Source: Solirubrobacteraceae bacterium
GTDB taxonomy: Bacteria > Actinomycetota > Thermoleophilia > Solirubrobacterales > Solirubrobacteraceae
Direction of reading: 5' to 3'
Length of the DNA stretch: 17,273 nucleotides
Assembly: GCA_017882405.1 (NCBI GenBank)
Contig: JADGPO010000100.1
Location: 1-17,273 of the forward strand
Within the stretch, counting starts at the first letter, position 1; each line of letters opens with the position of its first letter. The translations under genes and the position numbers were made by a program. The notes beneath the pieces are model-generated. The model ran no database searches and was not told the origin of the DNA. It saw nothing but the letters and a program-made list of their open reading frames with translations. Below, piece after piece: positions 1 through 7,498 of the stretch.

Positions 1-540
1 CTCGGCATCCGGGGCAGCAACACCGCCGAACTGCACTTCGACGAGGTCGTGGTCCCCGCCGCCAACCGCCTGGGCGAGGAGGGCGACGGGCTGGGGGTGG
101 CGCTCTCCGGCTTCCTCGCGCCCAGCCGGATCTCGGTGGCGATGACCTGTGTCGGCTTGGGCCAGCGCGCGCTGGACCTGGCGCTGGAGTACGCCAAGCA
201 GCGCGAGACGTTCGGCAAGCCGATCGCCCAGCGTCAGGCGATCGCCTTCAAGCTCGCCGAGATGGCCACCGACATCCAGGCCGGCCGCGCGCTGACCATG
301 CAGAGCGCGCTGCAGTGGGAGACCCACGGCGGCGCCAACGCCGAGTCGGCGATGGCCAAGCTGTTCGCCTCCGAGATGCTCCAGCGCGTCACCGACGGCG
401 CGCTGCAGGTCCACGGTGGCGTCGGCTACTGGTCCTCGAGCCCGATCGAGCGCGTCTACCGGGATGCCCGGGCGCAGCGCTTCGAGGAGGGCACCGCCGA
501 GATCCAGAAGACGACGATCGCGCGGGACCTGCTGAGTTAG
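1..540 (+). CDS. Acyl-CoA dehydrogenase, C-terminal part (5' end outside window)
   Basis: Flavoenzyme that introduces a trans-2,3 double bond into an acyl-CoA, the first step of beta-oxidation or a related acid catabolism. The reading frame is open from base 1, so the N-terminal FAD/substrate domain lies upstream; about 179 residues are seen. The beta-domain end (LGIRGSNTAELHFDEVVVP) is followed by the helical C-terminal domain with RETFGKPI, a QVHGGVGY motif and the RFEEGTAEIQ motif. The Glu of EGT (codon 487-489) is at the position of the catalytic base in MCAD-type enzymes, so the visible part looks intact. The stop TAG at 538-540 shares its last base with the GTG start of the next gene. 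The specific acyl substrate cannot be read from this fragment. Confidence 0.95.
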   Translation, partial: LGIRGSNTAELHFDEVVVPAANRLGEEGDGLGVALSGFLAPSRISVAMTCVGLGQRALDLALEYAKQRETFGKPIAQRQAIAFKLAEMATDIQAGRALTMQSALQWETHGGANAESAMAKLFASEMLQRVTDGALQVHGGVGYWSSSPIERVYRDARAQRFEEGTAEIQKTTIARDLLS

Positions 541-2528
541 TGGACTCTGTGTGGCGGGCCGGCTCGATCGGCCCGCTGGCGCTGCCGCATCGGATCGTGA
601 TGGGCTCGATGCACGTCGGGCTGGAGGGCCTGGACGACGGCGGCGCCGCCCTGGCGGCCTTCTATCGCGAGCGAGCTGCCCGGGACGCCGGGCTGATCGT
701 CACCGGCGGGTCCGCGATCAGCCGTGTCGGCGCCGGCGGGCGCAACTACAGCTTCGTCAACGACGACGCCGACTCCGACAAGCTGGCGCGGGTGGCGTCG
801 GAGGTGCACGAGGCCGGCGGCCGGATCCTGCTCCAGCTGTTTCACGCCGGGCGCTATGCCTACGAGAAGTCGTTCGGATTGTCGCCGGTGGCGCCGTCGG
901 CCGTGTACTCGCGCTTCAGCGGTTGCGAGCCGCGGGCGCTCACCCACGAGGAGGTGCTGGGCACGATCGCCGACTTCGCCCGGGGGGCCGCACGAGCGAG
1001 TGAGCTGGGCTTCGACGGCGTGGAGATCATGGGCTCCGAGGGCTACCTGCTCAACCAGTTCACCGCCCCGGCCACCAACCTGCGCGACGACGAGTGGGGC
1101 GGGGATGCCGTGCGACGGATGCGCTTCCCGCTGGAGGTCGCCGCCGCCGTGCGCGCCGCCGCCGGTCCCGGGCAGGTCGTCGTCTATCGCATCTCCGGCG
1201 CCGACCTGGTCGACGGCGGCACGCCGGAGGAGGATGTGCTCGAGCTGGCCGCCGCACTGGCGGCCGGCGGCGCCGTGGATGCCCTGAACGTGGGGATCGG
1301 CTGGCACGAGGCGCGCGTGCCGACCGTCCAGCTGCTGGTCCCGCACGGCGCCTGGCGTCCGTGGGCGCGGGCGATTCGCGAGGCGGCGAGCGTGCCGGTG
1401 ATCGCCTCGAACCGGGTCAACACACTGGCGCTGGCCGACGAGCTGCTGGCCGCGGGCGACGCCGACTTCGTGTCCCTGGCGCGGCCGTTTCTGGCCGACC
1501 CCGAGATCGTGGAGCGCAGCCGCGCCGGTCGCCCGATCAACGTCTGCATCGCCTGCAACCAGGCGTGCATCGACCGCTCGATCTTCGACCGGCGGGTGTC
1601 GTGCCTGGTCAACCCGCGCGCAGGCTATGAGCTGGAGCTCGGCCACGCCAGCGGGAGCTCTCGGCTGGCCGTCGTCGGGGGCGGGCCGGCGGGCATGGAG
1701 GCGGCTCGGGCGCTGGCCGCGGCCGGGCACTCCGTACGGCTGTATGAAGCGGGCGAGCGGCTGGGCGGGCAGTTCCGGATGGCCAGCCGGATCCCCGGCA
1801 AGGAGGACTACGGCCTGACCGGCGACTACTTCGCCTCCGAGCTGGCGGCGCTGGGCGTCACGGTGTCGCTGGGGTCGCGGATCGACGATGCGTCCGCGGT
1901 GGCCGGCTATGACGGTGTCGTGGTGGCCACCGGGGTGTCCCCGCGCGAGATCGACCTGCCGGGAGCGCATCTGGACCACGTCGTCAGCTACGCGGAGCTG
2001 CTGTCCGGAGACCGGCCGGACGTGAACGGGAGCGTGGCGATCATAGGGGCGGGCGGGATCGGGGTCGACGTCGCACACCTGCTCAGCCATCGCGGCGGCT
2101 TCTATGCCCGCTACGGTCTGCGCGGGCAGCAGCAGACATCGTCGCCGCCCGTGCGGGCGGTGACCCTGATGCGCCGCGGTGAGCGTGTCGGGGAGCGAAT
2201 CGGCCCGTCGACGCGCTGGGCCGTGCTGGCCGAGCTGCGGGCCGCGGGCGTGCGGACGCTCACCGGGATCGAGTACGAGCGGATCGAGCCGGGAACCGTG
2301 TGGATCCGCGATCCGGGGGGGGAGACCATGGCCGTGGCCGCCGACGTGGTCGTGGTGTGCGCCGGCCAGCGCCCCGAGCGCGGGCTGGCCGCGCAGCTGG
2401 AGGCGGCCGGTAAGCCGCACCTGGTGATCGGCGGGGCGGCCGGCGCCGAGGAGCTGGACGCCGAGCGAGCCTTCCGCGAGGGGCTGGCTGCGCCGGAGCG
2501 CCTCGGCCAGGTAATTTTGCGCGCGTGA
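540..2528 (+). CDS. fadH: NADPH-dependent 2,4-dienoyl-CoA reductase (FadH type, Fe-S flavoenzyme)
   Basis: Reduces 2,4-dienoyl-CoA formed when unsaturated acids go through beta-oxidation. About 662 aa from GTG 540, close to the 672 aa of E. coli FadH. An N-terminal TIM barrel of the old-yellow-enzyme type carries EIMGSEGYLLNQF, the FadH form of the motif with Tyr169, and GIGWHEAR with His256; both match the proton-relay residues of FadH. A 4Fe-4S site follows with spacing C-x2-C-x3-C-x11-C (Cys336, 339, 343, 355). Then come an FAD-binding GGGPAG motif near residue 380 and a second dinucleotide motif (IIGAGGIGVDVA) near 500. GTG 540 is chosen because it overlaps the preceding stop by one base and gives the usual N-terminus; a GTG at 549 is also possible. 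The neighbouring acyl-CoA dehydrogenase supports the role. A related OYE-type enoate reductase function cannot be excluded. Confidence 0.93.
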   Translation: MDSVWRAGSIGPLALPHRIVMGSMHVGLEGLDDGGAALAAFYRERAARDAGLIVTGGSAISRVGAGGRNYSFVNDDADSDKLARVASEVHEAGGRILLQLFHAGRYAYEKSFGLSPVAPSAVYSRFSGCEPRALTHEEVLGTIADFARGAARASELGFDGVEIMGSEGYLLNQFTAPATNLRDDEWGGDAVRRMRFPLEVAAAVRAAAGPGQVVVYRISGADLVDGGTPEEDVLELAAALAAGGAVDALNVGIGWHEARVPTVQLLVPHGAWRPWARAIREAASVPVIASNRVNTLALADELLAAGDADFVSLARPFLADPEIVERSRAGRPINVCIACNQACIDRSIFDRRVSCLVNPRAGYELELGHASGSSRLAVVGGGPAGMEAARALAAAGHSVRLYEAGERLGGQFRMASRIPGKEDYGLTGDYFASELAALGVTVSLGSRIDDASAVAGYDGVVVATGVSPREIDLPGAHLDHVVSYAELLSGDRPDVNGSVAIIGAGGIGVDVAHLLSHRGGFYARYGLRGQQQTSSPPVRAVTLMRRGERVGERIGPSTRWAVLAELRAAGVRTLTGIEYERIEPGTVWIRDPGGETMAVAADVVVVCAGQRPERGLAAQLEAAGKPHLVIGGAAGAEELDAERAFREGLAAPERLGQVILRA

Positions 2529-3505
2529 CCGAGTCCCTGCCGACGCGCTGGGCGCTGACCGTTCCCTTCACCGGGGTGCCGTTGGCCGACCATCCTGAGC
2601 TGTATCGCCGTGCCGAGGCGCTGGGCTACGACGACCTGTGGTCGGGCGAGACGCCCAACGGAGCCGACGGCTTCACCACCCTGTCGATCGCGATCCCGGT
2701 GACCCAGCGGATGCGGCTGGCGACCGGCATCGTCAATCCGTTCACGCGCGGGCCGGCGGTGCTCGCGCAGACGGCCGCCGCCATGCAGGAGGCCAGCAGC
2801 GGGCGCTTCGTGCTCGGCCTGGGGGCCTCCTCCAACGTGATCGTCGAGCGCTTCAACGGGCTGGAGTTCGAGAAGCCGCTCTCCAAGGTCCGAGACGCCG
2901 TGCAGGCGCTGCGACCGGTCCTGTCGGTGCCCGCCGAGAGGGGCTTCGGCGGCCTGCGTCTGGAGCGACCCGTCACCACCCCCGTGCCGATCGTGCTGGC
3001 GGCCCTGCGCGCCAAGATGCTCGGCCTGGCCGGCAGCGTGGCCGACGGCGCGTTCACCAACTTCCTACCGCTCTCCGGTCTGCCGGCGGTCGTCGACGCC
3101 CACCGCGCGGGCGAGCGCGAAGGGGGCCGTGCCGAGGGCTCCACCGAGCTCGTGTGCCGGTTCTTCATCATCCCGGGTGACCCCGACCAGGGCGTGCAGC
3201 TGGCCCGGGCGATGTTCTCGGCCTACGGGAGCGTGCCCGTCTACGCGGAGTTCTTCCGCTGGCTGGGCTGGGCTGAGCAGCTGGATCCGATGGTCGAGGC
3301 CTACGAGGCGGGTGACCGCCAGCGCGCCATCGAGCTCGCGCCCGAGGAGCTGATCCGCGAGATCTTCGTGTTCGGCTCCCCCGACGAGATCCGCGGCCGC
3401 CTGAACGAGTTCGTGGCCGGTGGGGTCAACACCGCGGTGCTGTCCCCGCTGGCGCCCCCCGAGAAGGTTCCGGAGCTGCTGGAGGCGCTGGCACCGCTGG
3501 GGTGA
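2525..3505 (+). CDS. LLM-class (luciferase-like) flavin/F420-dependent oxidoreductase
   Basis: A 326-aa member of the bacterial luciferase-like TIM-barrel superfamily, which uses FMN or coenzyme F420. The start of the barrel (WALTVPFTGVPLADHPELYRRAEALGYDDLW), the RMRLATGIVNPFTRGPAVLAQ segment and GRFVLGLGASS are typical of the family, as is the late VFGSPDEIRGRLNEFVAGGVNT helix-strand. The GTG start overlaps the fadH stop by four bases (GTGA), the standard sign of translational coupling. In actinobacteria many such proteins use F420H2 as hydride donor; that is family knowledge and is not proven by residues here. The substrate is unknown. The adjacent acyl-CoA enzymes suggest a step in catabolism of an unusual acid or terpenoid, which is inference. 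Confidence 0.9.
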   Translation: MTESLPTRWALTVPFTGVPLADHPELYRRAEALGYDDLWSGETPNGADGFTTLSIAIPVTQRMRLATGIVNPFTRGPAVLAQTAAAMQEASSGRFVLGLGASSNVIVERFNGLEFEKPLSKVRDAVQALRPVLSVPAERGFGGLRLERPVTTPVPIVLAALRAKMLGLAGSVADGAFTNFLPLSGLPAVVDAHRAGEREGGRAEGSTELVCRFFIIPGDPDQGVQLARAMFSAYGSVPVYAEFFRWLGWAEQLDPMVEAYEAGDRQRAIELAPEELIREIFVFGSPDEIRGRLNEFVAGGVNTAVLSPLAPPEKVPELLEALAPLG

Positions 3506-3723
3506 TGCGGCGCGAGGTCCCCATACGCGGCGAGATGATCAGGCTGGGGCAGTTGCTCAAGCTCGCCGGGGTGGTCGACACCGGCGCCGAGATCAAGGCG
3601 TTTCTGGCCTCCGAGCCGGTGCTCGTCAACGGGGAGCCGGAGACCCGGCGCGGCCGGCAACTGCACCCCGGCGACGTCATCCGGGCCGGCGACCAGGAGC
3701 TGCGCGTGGCCGCATCGCCATGA
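3502..3723 (+). CDS. Small S4-domain RNA-binding protein
   Basis: A 73-aa protein that is essentially one S4 RNA-binding domain (YbcJ/RlbA-like). The pattern IRLGQLLKLAGVVDTGAEIKAFL, then VLVNGE, then an Arg-rich turn (ETRRGRQL) and HPGDVI is the classic S4 fold order. The frame begins with GTG 3502 directly followed by ATG 3505. Either start overlaps the upstream stop TGA at 3503-3505, so the gene is coupled to the oxidoreductase. Its own stop overlaps the next gene's ATG. Known relatives bind structured RNA, such as rRNA or stalled ribosomal complexes, but no exact partner can be inferred. It is an unexpected member of a catabolic gene string. Confidence 0.9.
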   Translation: MMRREVPIRGEMIRLGQLLKLAGVVDTGAEIKAFLASEPVLVNGEPETRRGRQLHPGDVIRAGDQELRVAASP

Positions 3724-4163
3724 CCAGACCGCGCTGCTACGTGGCCAGCCCGCTGGGCTTCAACGAGGCGGGCCGCGACTACTACGAGCGCGTGTACCTG
3801 CCCGCCCTGGCGACCGTGGTCGAGCCCGTCGACCCGTGGTCGCTGGATGTGGTCGTGGCGCCGGGCGCCTGTGAGCGGGAGCGGGCGCTGTCGATCGGCC
3901 GGCGCAACATCGAGGCGATCCGCTCGTGCGAGCTGCTGGTGGCCCATCTCGAGGGCCAGGAGCCGGACTCCGGCACGGTCGCCGAGCTCGGCTACGGGGC
4001 CGCCCTGGGCCTGCGCTGCTTCGGATTGCGCTCGGACCTGCGCCAGAGCGGCGAGCCGGGGGTGGCCGTCAACCTCCAGGTGGAGGCGTTCATCGTCGAG
4101 AGCGGCGGGATGATCGCCGCCACGCTCGACGAGCTGGTGGCCGAACTAGGCCGCGACGGCTGA
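3720..4163 (+). CDS. Nucleoside 2-deoxyribosyltransferase-like protein
   Basis: A 147-aa protein of the nucleoside 2-deoxyribosyltransferase fold, which cleaves or exchanges the base of (deoxy)nucleosides or nucleotides. It opens with CYVASPLGFNEAGRDYY, matching the family's N-terminal strand and substrate loop. It contains CELLVAHLEG followed by the diagnostic DSGTVAELGYGAALG motif, whose Glu is the expected nucleophile. The length fits the family (about 140-170 aa). ATG 3720 overlaps the upstream stop in the form ATGA. The 3' end overlaps the convergent UMP kinase gene by 18 bases, so both stop regions share sequence. The true substrate could be a nucleoside, a nucleotide (RCL/DNPH1-like) or a modified base; the sequence does not decide. 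Confidence 0.85.
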   Translation: MTRPRCYVASPLGFNEAGRDYYERVYLPALATVVEPVDPWSLDVVVAPGACERERALSIGRRNIEAIRSCELLVAHLEGQEPDSGTVAELGYGAALGLRCFGLRSDLRQSGEPGVAVNLQVEAFIVESGGMIAATLDELVAELGRDG

Positions 4164-4901
4164 GGTGACCAGCGTCGTCTCCGGCGAGATGTACGTGCCG
4201 CGGTTCTCGCCCCGGCAGATGGCCGAGATCGCGTCGCGCTCGTCGAAGTCGAACACGTGCAGCGGCAGCCCGTAGTCGCGCGCGAGCACGATCGCCTGCT
4301 GGTCCATGACCCGCAGGTCGCGCTCCAGCACGTCCTTGTAGCCGAGGCTGTCGTAGCGCATGGCTCCCGAGTCTTTGCGGGGATCCCGATCGTAGATCCC
4401 GTCGGTGCCGTGCTTGGCCAGCAGGATCGCGTCGGCGTTGAGCTCGATCGCGCGCTGGACCGCCGGGTAGTCGGTGGTCACGTAGGGCTGGCCGATCCCG
4501 CAGGCCAGCAGCACCAGGCGCTCGCGCTCCAGGTGCGAAACGGCCCGCAGGCGGATGAACGGCTCGGCCATGGAGGGCATCGGCAGCGCGGTCATCAGCC
4601 GCACGTCGTCCAGACCGCGATGCTTGAGCACCCCGCGCAGCAGGATGCCGTTCATCACGGTGCCGAGCATCCCGATGTTGTCGGCCTCGGCGCGCTCGAT
4701 GTCCCAGTCGTCGGCGACGTTGCCGCGGAAGAAGTTGCCGCCGCCCACCACGACCGCCTCCTCGACGCCCATCGCCCGCGCGGCGATCAGCTGATCGGCG
4801 ACGTAGCCCAGGGATTCCGAGTCCAGGCCGAAGTCGGCAGCACCGGCGAAGGCACGCCCGCTGAGCTTGACCACCACCCGGCGGTAGCGGAGCGAGGACA
4901 C
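4146..4901 (-). CDS. pyrH: UMP kinase (uridylate kinase), stand-alone and divergent
   Basis: Phosphorylates UMP to UDP with ATP, in the amino-acid-kinase fold used by bacterial UMP kinases. 251 aa, the usual length. Visible motifs are VVVKLSG at residues 9-15, VVVGGGNFFRG (UMP site), ADNIGMLGTVMNG, PYVTTDYPAVQRAIEL and DGIYDRDPRKD. Differences from the common form: KLSGRAF replaces KLSGEAL, and ADNIGMLGT replaces ADYMGMLGT or DHMGMLAT. The start is GTG 4901; no Shine-Dalgarno is evident, but a TAGGCT hexamer lies 6 nt upstream, suggesting a leaderless message. The usual neighbours rpsB, tsf and frr are absent, so this may be a second pyrH copy or a relocated only copy. It converges on the deoxyribosyltransferase gene and diverges from the ClC gene. 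Confidence 0.9.
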   Translation of the reverse strand: MSSLRYRRVVVKLSGRAFAGAADFGLDSESLGYVADQLIAARAMGVEEAVVVGGGNFFRGNVADDWDIERAEADNIGMLGTVMNGILLRGVLKHRGLDDVRLMTALPMPSMAEPFIRLRAVSHLERERLVLLACGIGQPYVTTDYPAVQRAIELNADAILLAKHGTDGIYDRDPRKDSGAMRYDSLGYKDVLERDLRVMDQQAIVLARDYGLPLHVFDFDERDAISAICRGENRGTYISPETTLVTSAVAA

Positions 4902-4907
4902 GGCGCA

Positions 4908-4913
4908 AGCCTA
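4908..4913 (-). promoter_or_regulatory. Putative -10 element of pyrH (leaderless)
   Basis: On the minus strand TAGGCT (TANNNT class) ends six bases before the GTG start of pyrH, placing transcription initiation at about the start codon. No clear -35 hexamer is seen. The same hexamer sits 7 nt before the DHA2 transporter gene. Confidence 0.4.
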
Positions 4914-4944
4914 GCGGCTCTGGGCTCGTGTGGAGCCCCGCGAT

Positions 4945-4950
4945 CATAAT
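4945..4950 (+). promoter_or_regulatory. Putative -10 element of the ClC gene
   Basis: CATAAT differs from TATAAT at one position and lies 10 nt before ATG 4961, in the most AT-rich part of the 59-bp divergent gap. It supports 4961 over the GTG at 4928 as the start, since 4928 would lie upstream of this promoter. No good -35 is visible. Confidence 0.4.
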
Positions 4951-4960
4951 CGGTCATCAC

Positions 4961-6382
4961 ATGACCCCCGGCGATACCGCGGCCCGACGCACCCGTCGCT
5001 GGTCCTCGTACCAGCCCAATGTGCCCGGTCGGGGCATCGTTGCCGGCTACAGCCTGCGCTTCTGGGGGATCGTGGTCGTGCTGGGCGCCGGCACGGGAGT
5101 GGCGGCGTCGGCCCTGGTGGGGCTGCTGCGCCTGGTCGAGCATCTCGCCTACGGCTACCGCAAGGGCCCGTTTCTCGACGGGGTGGCGGCCGCCGCCGGT
5201 TGGCGCCACGTGGTCGCACTGCTGGTGGCGGCTCTGCTGGTGGCCGGCGGCACGGTCGTGTTGGGCCGGCTGCCGACCTCCGGTGGGACCGAGGTGTCCG
5301 AGGCGCTGTGGCTGCATGGCGGGAAGCTCGACGCCCTGCCCAGCCTGGCCCGCAGCGTGCTCTCGATCGTGACCGTCGGGCTGGGGGTCTCGCTGGGACG
5401 TGAGGCCGCGCCCCAGCTGGCCGGCGCGGCCGGTGCCAGCTGGCTGTCGGAGTGGGGCCGGCTGCCCGTCTGGCAGCGGCGCCTGCTGGTCGCCTCGGGC
5501 GCCGGCGCGGGGTTCGCCGCGGTCTACAACGTCCCCCTGGGGGGCGCGCTGTTCGCCCTGGAGGTGCTGCTGGGAACGGTGGCGCTGCCGCTCGTGCTGC
5601 CCGCGCTGGCGACCTCGGTGACCGCCACCGCAGTCGCCTGGATCACACTGGGCACCAATCCCACCTACTCGCTGCCGCGCTACGCGCTGCATCCCTCGCA
5701 GCTGGCCTGGGCGTTCGTGGCGGGCCCGATCATCGGGGTGGCGGCGATCGCCTGGGCGCGGATCGTGCAGCGGGCGACGGCGCTGCGCCCGCGCGGCTGG
5801 GGCCGCCTCGCCGCGCCCGTGCTCGTCTTCGCGGTGCTGGGCGTCGTCTCGATCCGGTACCCGCAGCTGCTGGGCAACGGCCAGGGGATCGTCCAGCTGG
5901 AGGCGCTGGGCGGCCTGTCGCTGGGAACGCTGTGCGTCCTGCTGGTGCTCAAGCCGCTGGCCACCGCGGCCTGCCTGGGAGCCGGCGCGCCCGGGGGGCT
6001 CTTCACCCCCACGCTGACCATCGGCGTGCTGCTGTCCGGCGTGCTGGGCACGCTCTGGAGCCACCTGTGGCCGGGCTCCACGATCGGCAGCTACGCCGTG
6101 ATCGGCGGTGGCGCCTTCCTGGCGGCGGCGATGCAGGGTCCGCTGTCGGGCGTCGTCCTGGTGCTCGAGCTGACGCGCAACTTCGACTCGCTGATGGCCC
6201 CGACGCTGCTGGCCGTGACCGAGGCGACGGTGATCGCCCGGCGGCTCGGGGCGCCCTCGATCTACTCCGCGCGCCTACGACCCGATCCGGACGCCCTGAC
6301 GGCGCGGTCGGCGGGCGCGGCAGCGATCAACACCCTGGACCGCGTCGGCGCGCTGCCCCCCGAGGAGGACGACGAGGGGTGA
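4961..6382 (+). CDS. ClC-family chloride channel or Cl-/H+ antiporter
   Basis: A 473-aa integral membrane protein with the ClC core and no CBS domains. From ATG 4961 it has Ser107 in PTSGGTEVSEAL (the GSGIP-type loop, altered), the gating Glu148 in LGREAAPQL, the LFALEVLLG segment with Glu201-Val202, GGLFTPTLTIG with Phe348, and SIYSARL with Tyr435, which fits the inner Cl- gate Tyr445 of CLC-ec1. Numerous long hydrophobic helices separate these motifs. The position of the internal proton Glu (203 in CLC-ec1) aligns with Val202, as in ClC channels, although some bacterial antiporters without that Glu remain H+-coupled. ATG 4961 gives family-like numbering; an in-frame GTG at 4928 is less likely. 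The C-terminal tail after Tyr435 is about 38 residues, acidic at its end and probably cytoplasmic. Confidence 0.93.
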   Translation: MTPGDTAARRTRRWSSYQPNVPGRGIVAGYSLRFWGIVVVLGAGTGVAASALVGLLRLVEHLAYGYRKGPFLDGVAAAAGWRHVVALLVAALLVAGGTVVLGRLPTSGGTEVSEALWLHGGKLDALPSLARSVLSIVTVGLGVSLGREAAPQLAGAAGASWLSEWGRLPVWQRRLLVASGAGAGFAAVYNVPLGGALFALEVLLGTVALPLVLPALATSVTATAVAWITLGTNPTYSLPRYALHPSQLAWAFVAGPIIGVAAIAWARIVQRATALRPRGWGRLAAPVLVFAVLGVVSIRYPQLLGNGQGIVQLEALGGLSLGTLCVLLVLKPLATAACLGAGAPGGLFTPTLTIGVLLSGVLGTLWSHLWPGSTIGSYAVIGGGAFLAAAMQGPLSGVVLVLELTRNFDSLMAPTLLAVTEATVIARRLGAPSIYSARLRPDPDALTARSAGAAAINTLDRVGALPPEEDDEG

Positions 6383-6389
6383 GAACGAC

Positions 6390-6420
6390 AAAACGCCGGC
6401 CACGGAATCCGCGACCGGCG
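6390..6420 (-). terminator. Intrinsic terminator of the sigma-factor gene
   Basis: An imperfect 12-bp inverted repeat (6394-6405 with 6409-6420, two mismatches, loop AAT) is followed on the minus strand by TTTT at 6393-6390. It begins about 20 bases after the sigma gene stop. On the plus strand no T-run follows, so any effect on ClC transcription would be weaker. Confidence 0.65.
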
Positions 6421-6441
6421 CTCTGGCAAAGGCGGTGGCTC

Positions 6442-7491
6442 TCAGGCCGCCCGGCGAATCTCCTCGAGGGTCGAGGTCTTCGCCAGCCGGTTGAGCCCCT
6501 GCTGCTCCAGCTCGCGGGCCTTGCTCAGCGGGATGCCGAGCTCGATGCCCGTCTGGCGGAGGTTGAGCGGGTCGGCTCCGGCGAGGCCGAAGCGAAGCCG
6601 GATGACGTTGCGCTCTCCCTCAGGCAGCTGCGCGACCGCGCCGCTGATGAGTTCCTGACGCTCGGCCTCCTCGACCTCCTCGACCGGCTCGGGCCGATCC
6701 GAGGCGAGCAGATCTCCGAAGGCGGTCTCGCCGTCCTCGCCGACCGGCTGATCGAGGCTGGTCAGACCGCGGGTCAGCTCACGCAGCTCCGCGACTTCCT
6801 CAACGTCGATCTTCGCCTCGGCCGCGATCTCCTCGTCGGTGGGCTCACGTCCCAGCTTGGTGCTGAGGTCGGACTCGACCTTGCGCACCTTGGTCTGACG
6901 CTGGGCGACGTGCACCGGGAGGCGGATCGTCCGGCCGTGGTTCTGCAGGCCGCGCTGCAGCGCCTGGCGGATCCACAGCGTGCCGTAGGTGGAGAACTTG
7001 AAGCCTCGCCGCCAGTCGAACTTCTCGACCGCGCGGATGAGGCCCAGCATCCCCTCCTGGACCAGGTCCTCCATCGGAAGGCCATGGCCCTGGTAGCGGC
7101 GCGCCTGTGAGACCACCAGCCGCAGGTTGGAGTTGATCATCCGCTCCTTGGCTGCCAGGTCGCCGCGCTCGATGCGTTTGGCCAGCTCGATCTCCTCGTC
7201 AGCGGTCAGCAGCGCGTGCGCGCGAGCCGCCCGCAGGAAGAGGTCAAGCGAGTTCTCTGTCATGGCGCCACTCGTGGCGCCGGCCGCACGTGCCTCGGCC
7301 GCGGTCTGGCGGCGCTCGCCAGTCCGGGTCGCCGGGCGACGGCGGGGCGTACGCCGACGGGAAGCGGCGCTCGCCGGAACGGCGTGCTCTCCGCGCGTCC
7401 GTCCGCGCTTGCCGTCGTCGTGAAGCTCGTGAGAGGTGGCCTCTCGGGCTTCGTTATTAGGACTGTTCAGGACTATCTCCGTGTTTCGCAT
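6442..7491 (-). CDS. RNA polymerase sigma factor, sigma-70 family (group 2-like, divergent)
   Basis: Directs RNA polymerase to promoters. 349 aa from ATG 7491, which has GGAG at 7499-7502 seven bases upstream. Residues 1-76 are a basic, low-complexity extension rich in Arg, Ala and Thr. Region 1.2 starts near residue 79 (SLDLFLRAARAHALLTADEE). Region 2 contains LRLVVSQARRYQGHGL, DLVQEGMLGLIRAVEKFD and FKFSTYGTLWIRQALQRG, followed by TIRLPVH. Region 3 has LGREPTDEEIAAEAKID and region 4 has LPEGERNVIRLRFGL. Region 4.2 (IPLSKARELEQQGLNRL) departs strongly from the housekeeping VTRERIRQIEAKALRKL, and region 2.4 has Leu where the first Trp of the WW pair is expected and Gln for Thr440. This argues for an alternative factor rather than RpoD. 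An internal ATG at 7263 (residue 77) could give the core alone. Confidence 0.92.
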   Translation of the reverse strand: MRNTEIVLNSPNNEAREATSHELHDDGKRGRTRGEHAVPASAASRRRTPRRRPATRTGERRQTAAEARAAGATSGAMTENSLDLFLRAARAHALLTADEEIELAKRIERGDLAAKERMINSNLRLVVSQARRYQGHGLPMEDLVQEGMLGLIRAVEKFDWRRGFKFSTYGTLWIRQALQRGLQNHGRTIRLPVHVAQRQTKVRKVESDLSTKLGREPTDEEIAAEAKIDVEEVAELRELTRGLTSLDQPVGEDGETAFGDLLASDRPEPVEEVEEAERQELISGAVAQLPEGERNVIRLRFGLAGADPLNLRQTGIELGIPLSKARELEQQGLNRLAKTSTLEEIRRAA

Positions 7492-7498
7492 GGGTTTG

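Noticed and set aside
537..2420. Long minus-strand open frame opposite fadH
   Set aside because: The plus strand carries complete FadH motifs; the antisense frame is His/Arg/Gly-rich with no recognisable domain.
4928..4960. GTG 4928 as the ClC start
   Set aside because: It lies upstream of the CATAAT element at 4945-4950, adds a non-conserved peptide, and has no ribosome site; ATG 4961 gives family-like numbering.
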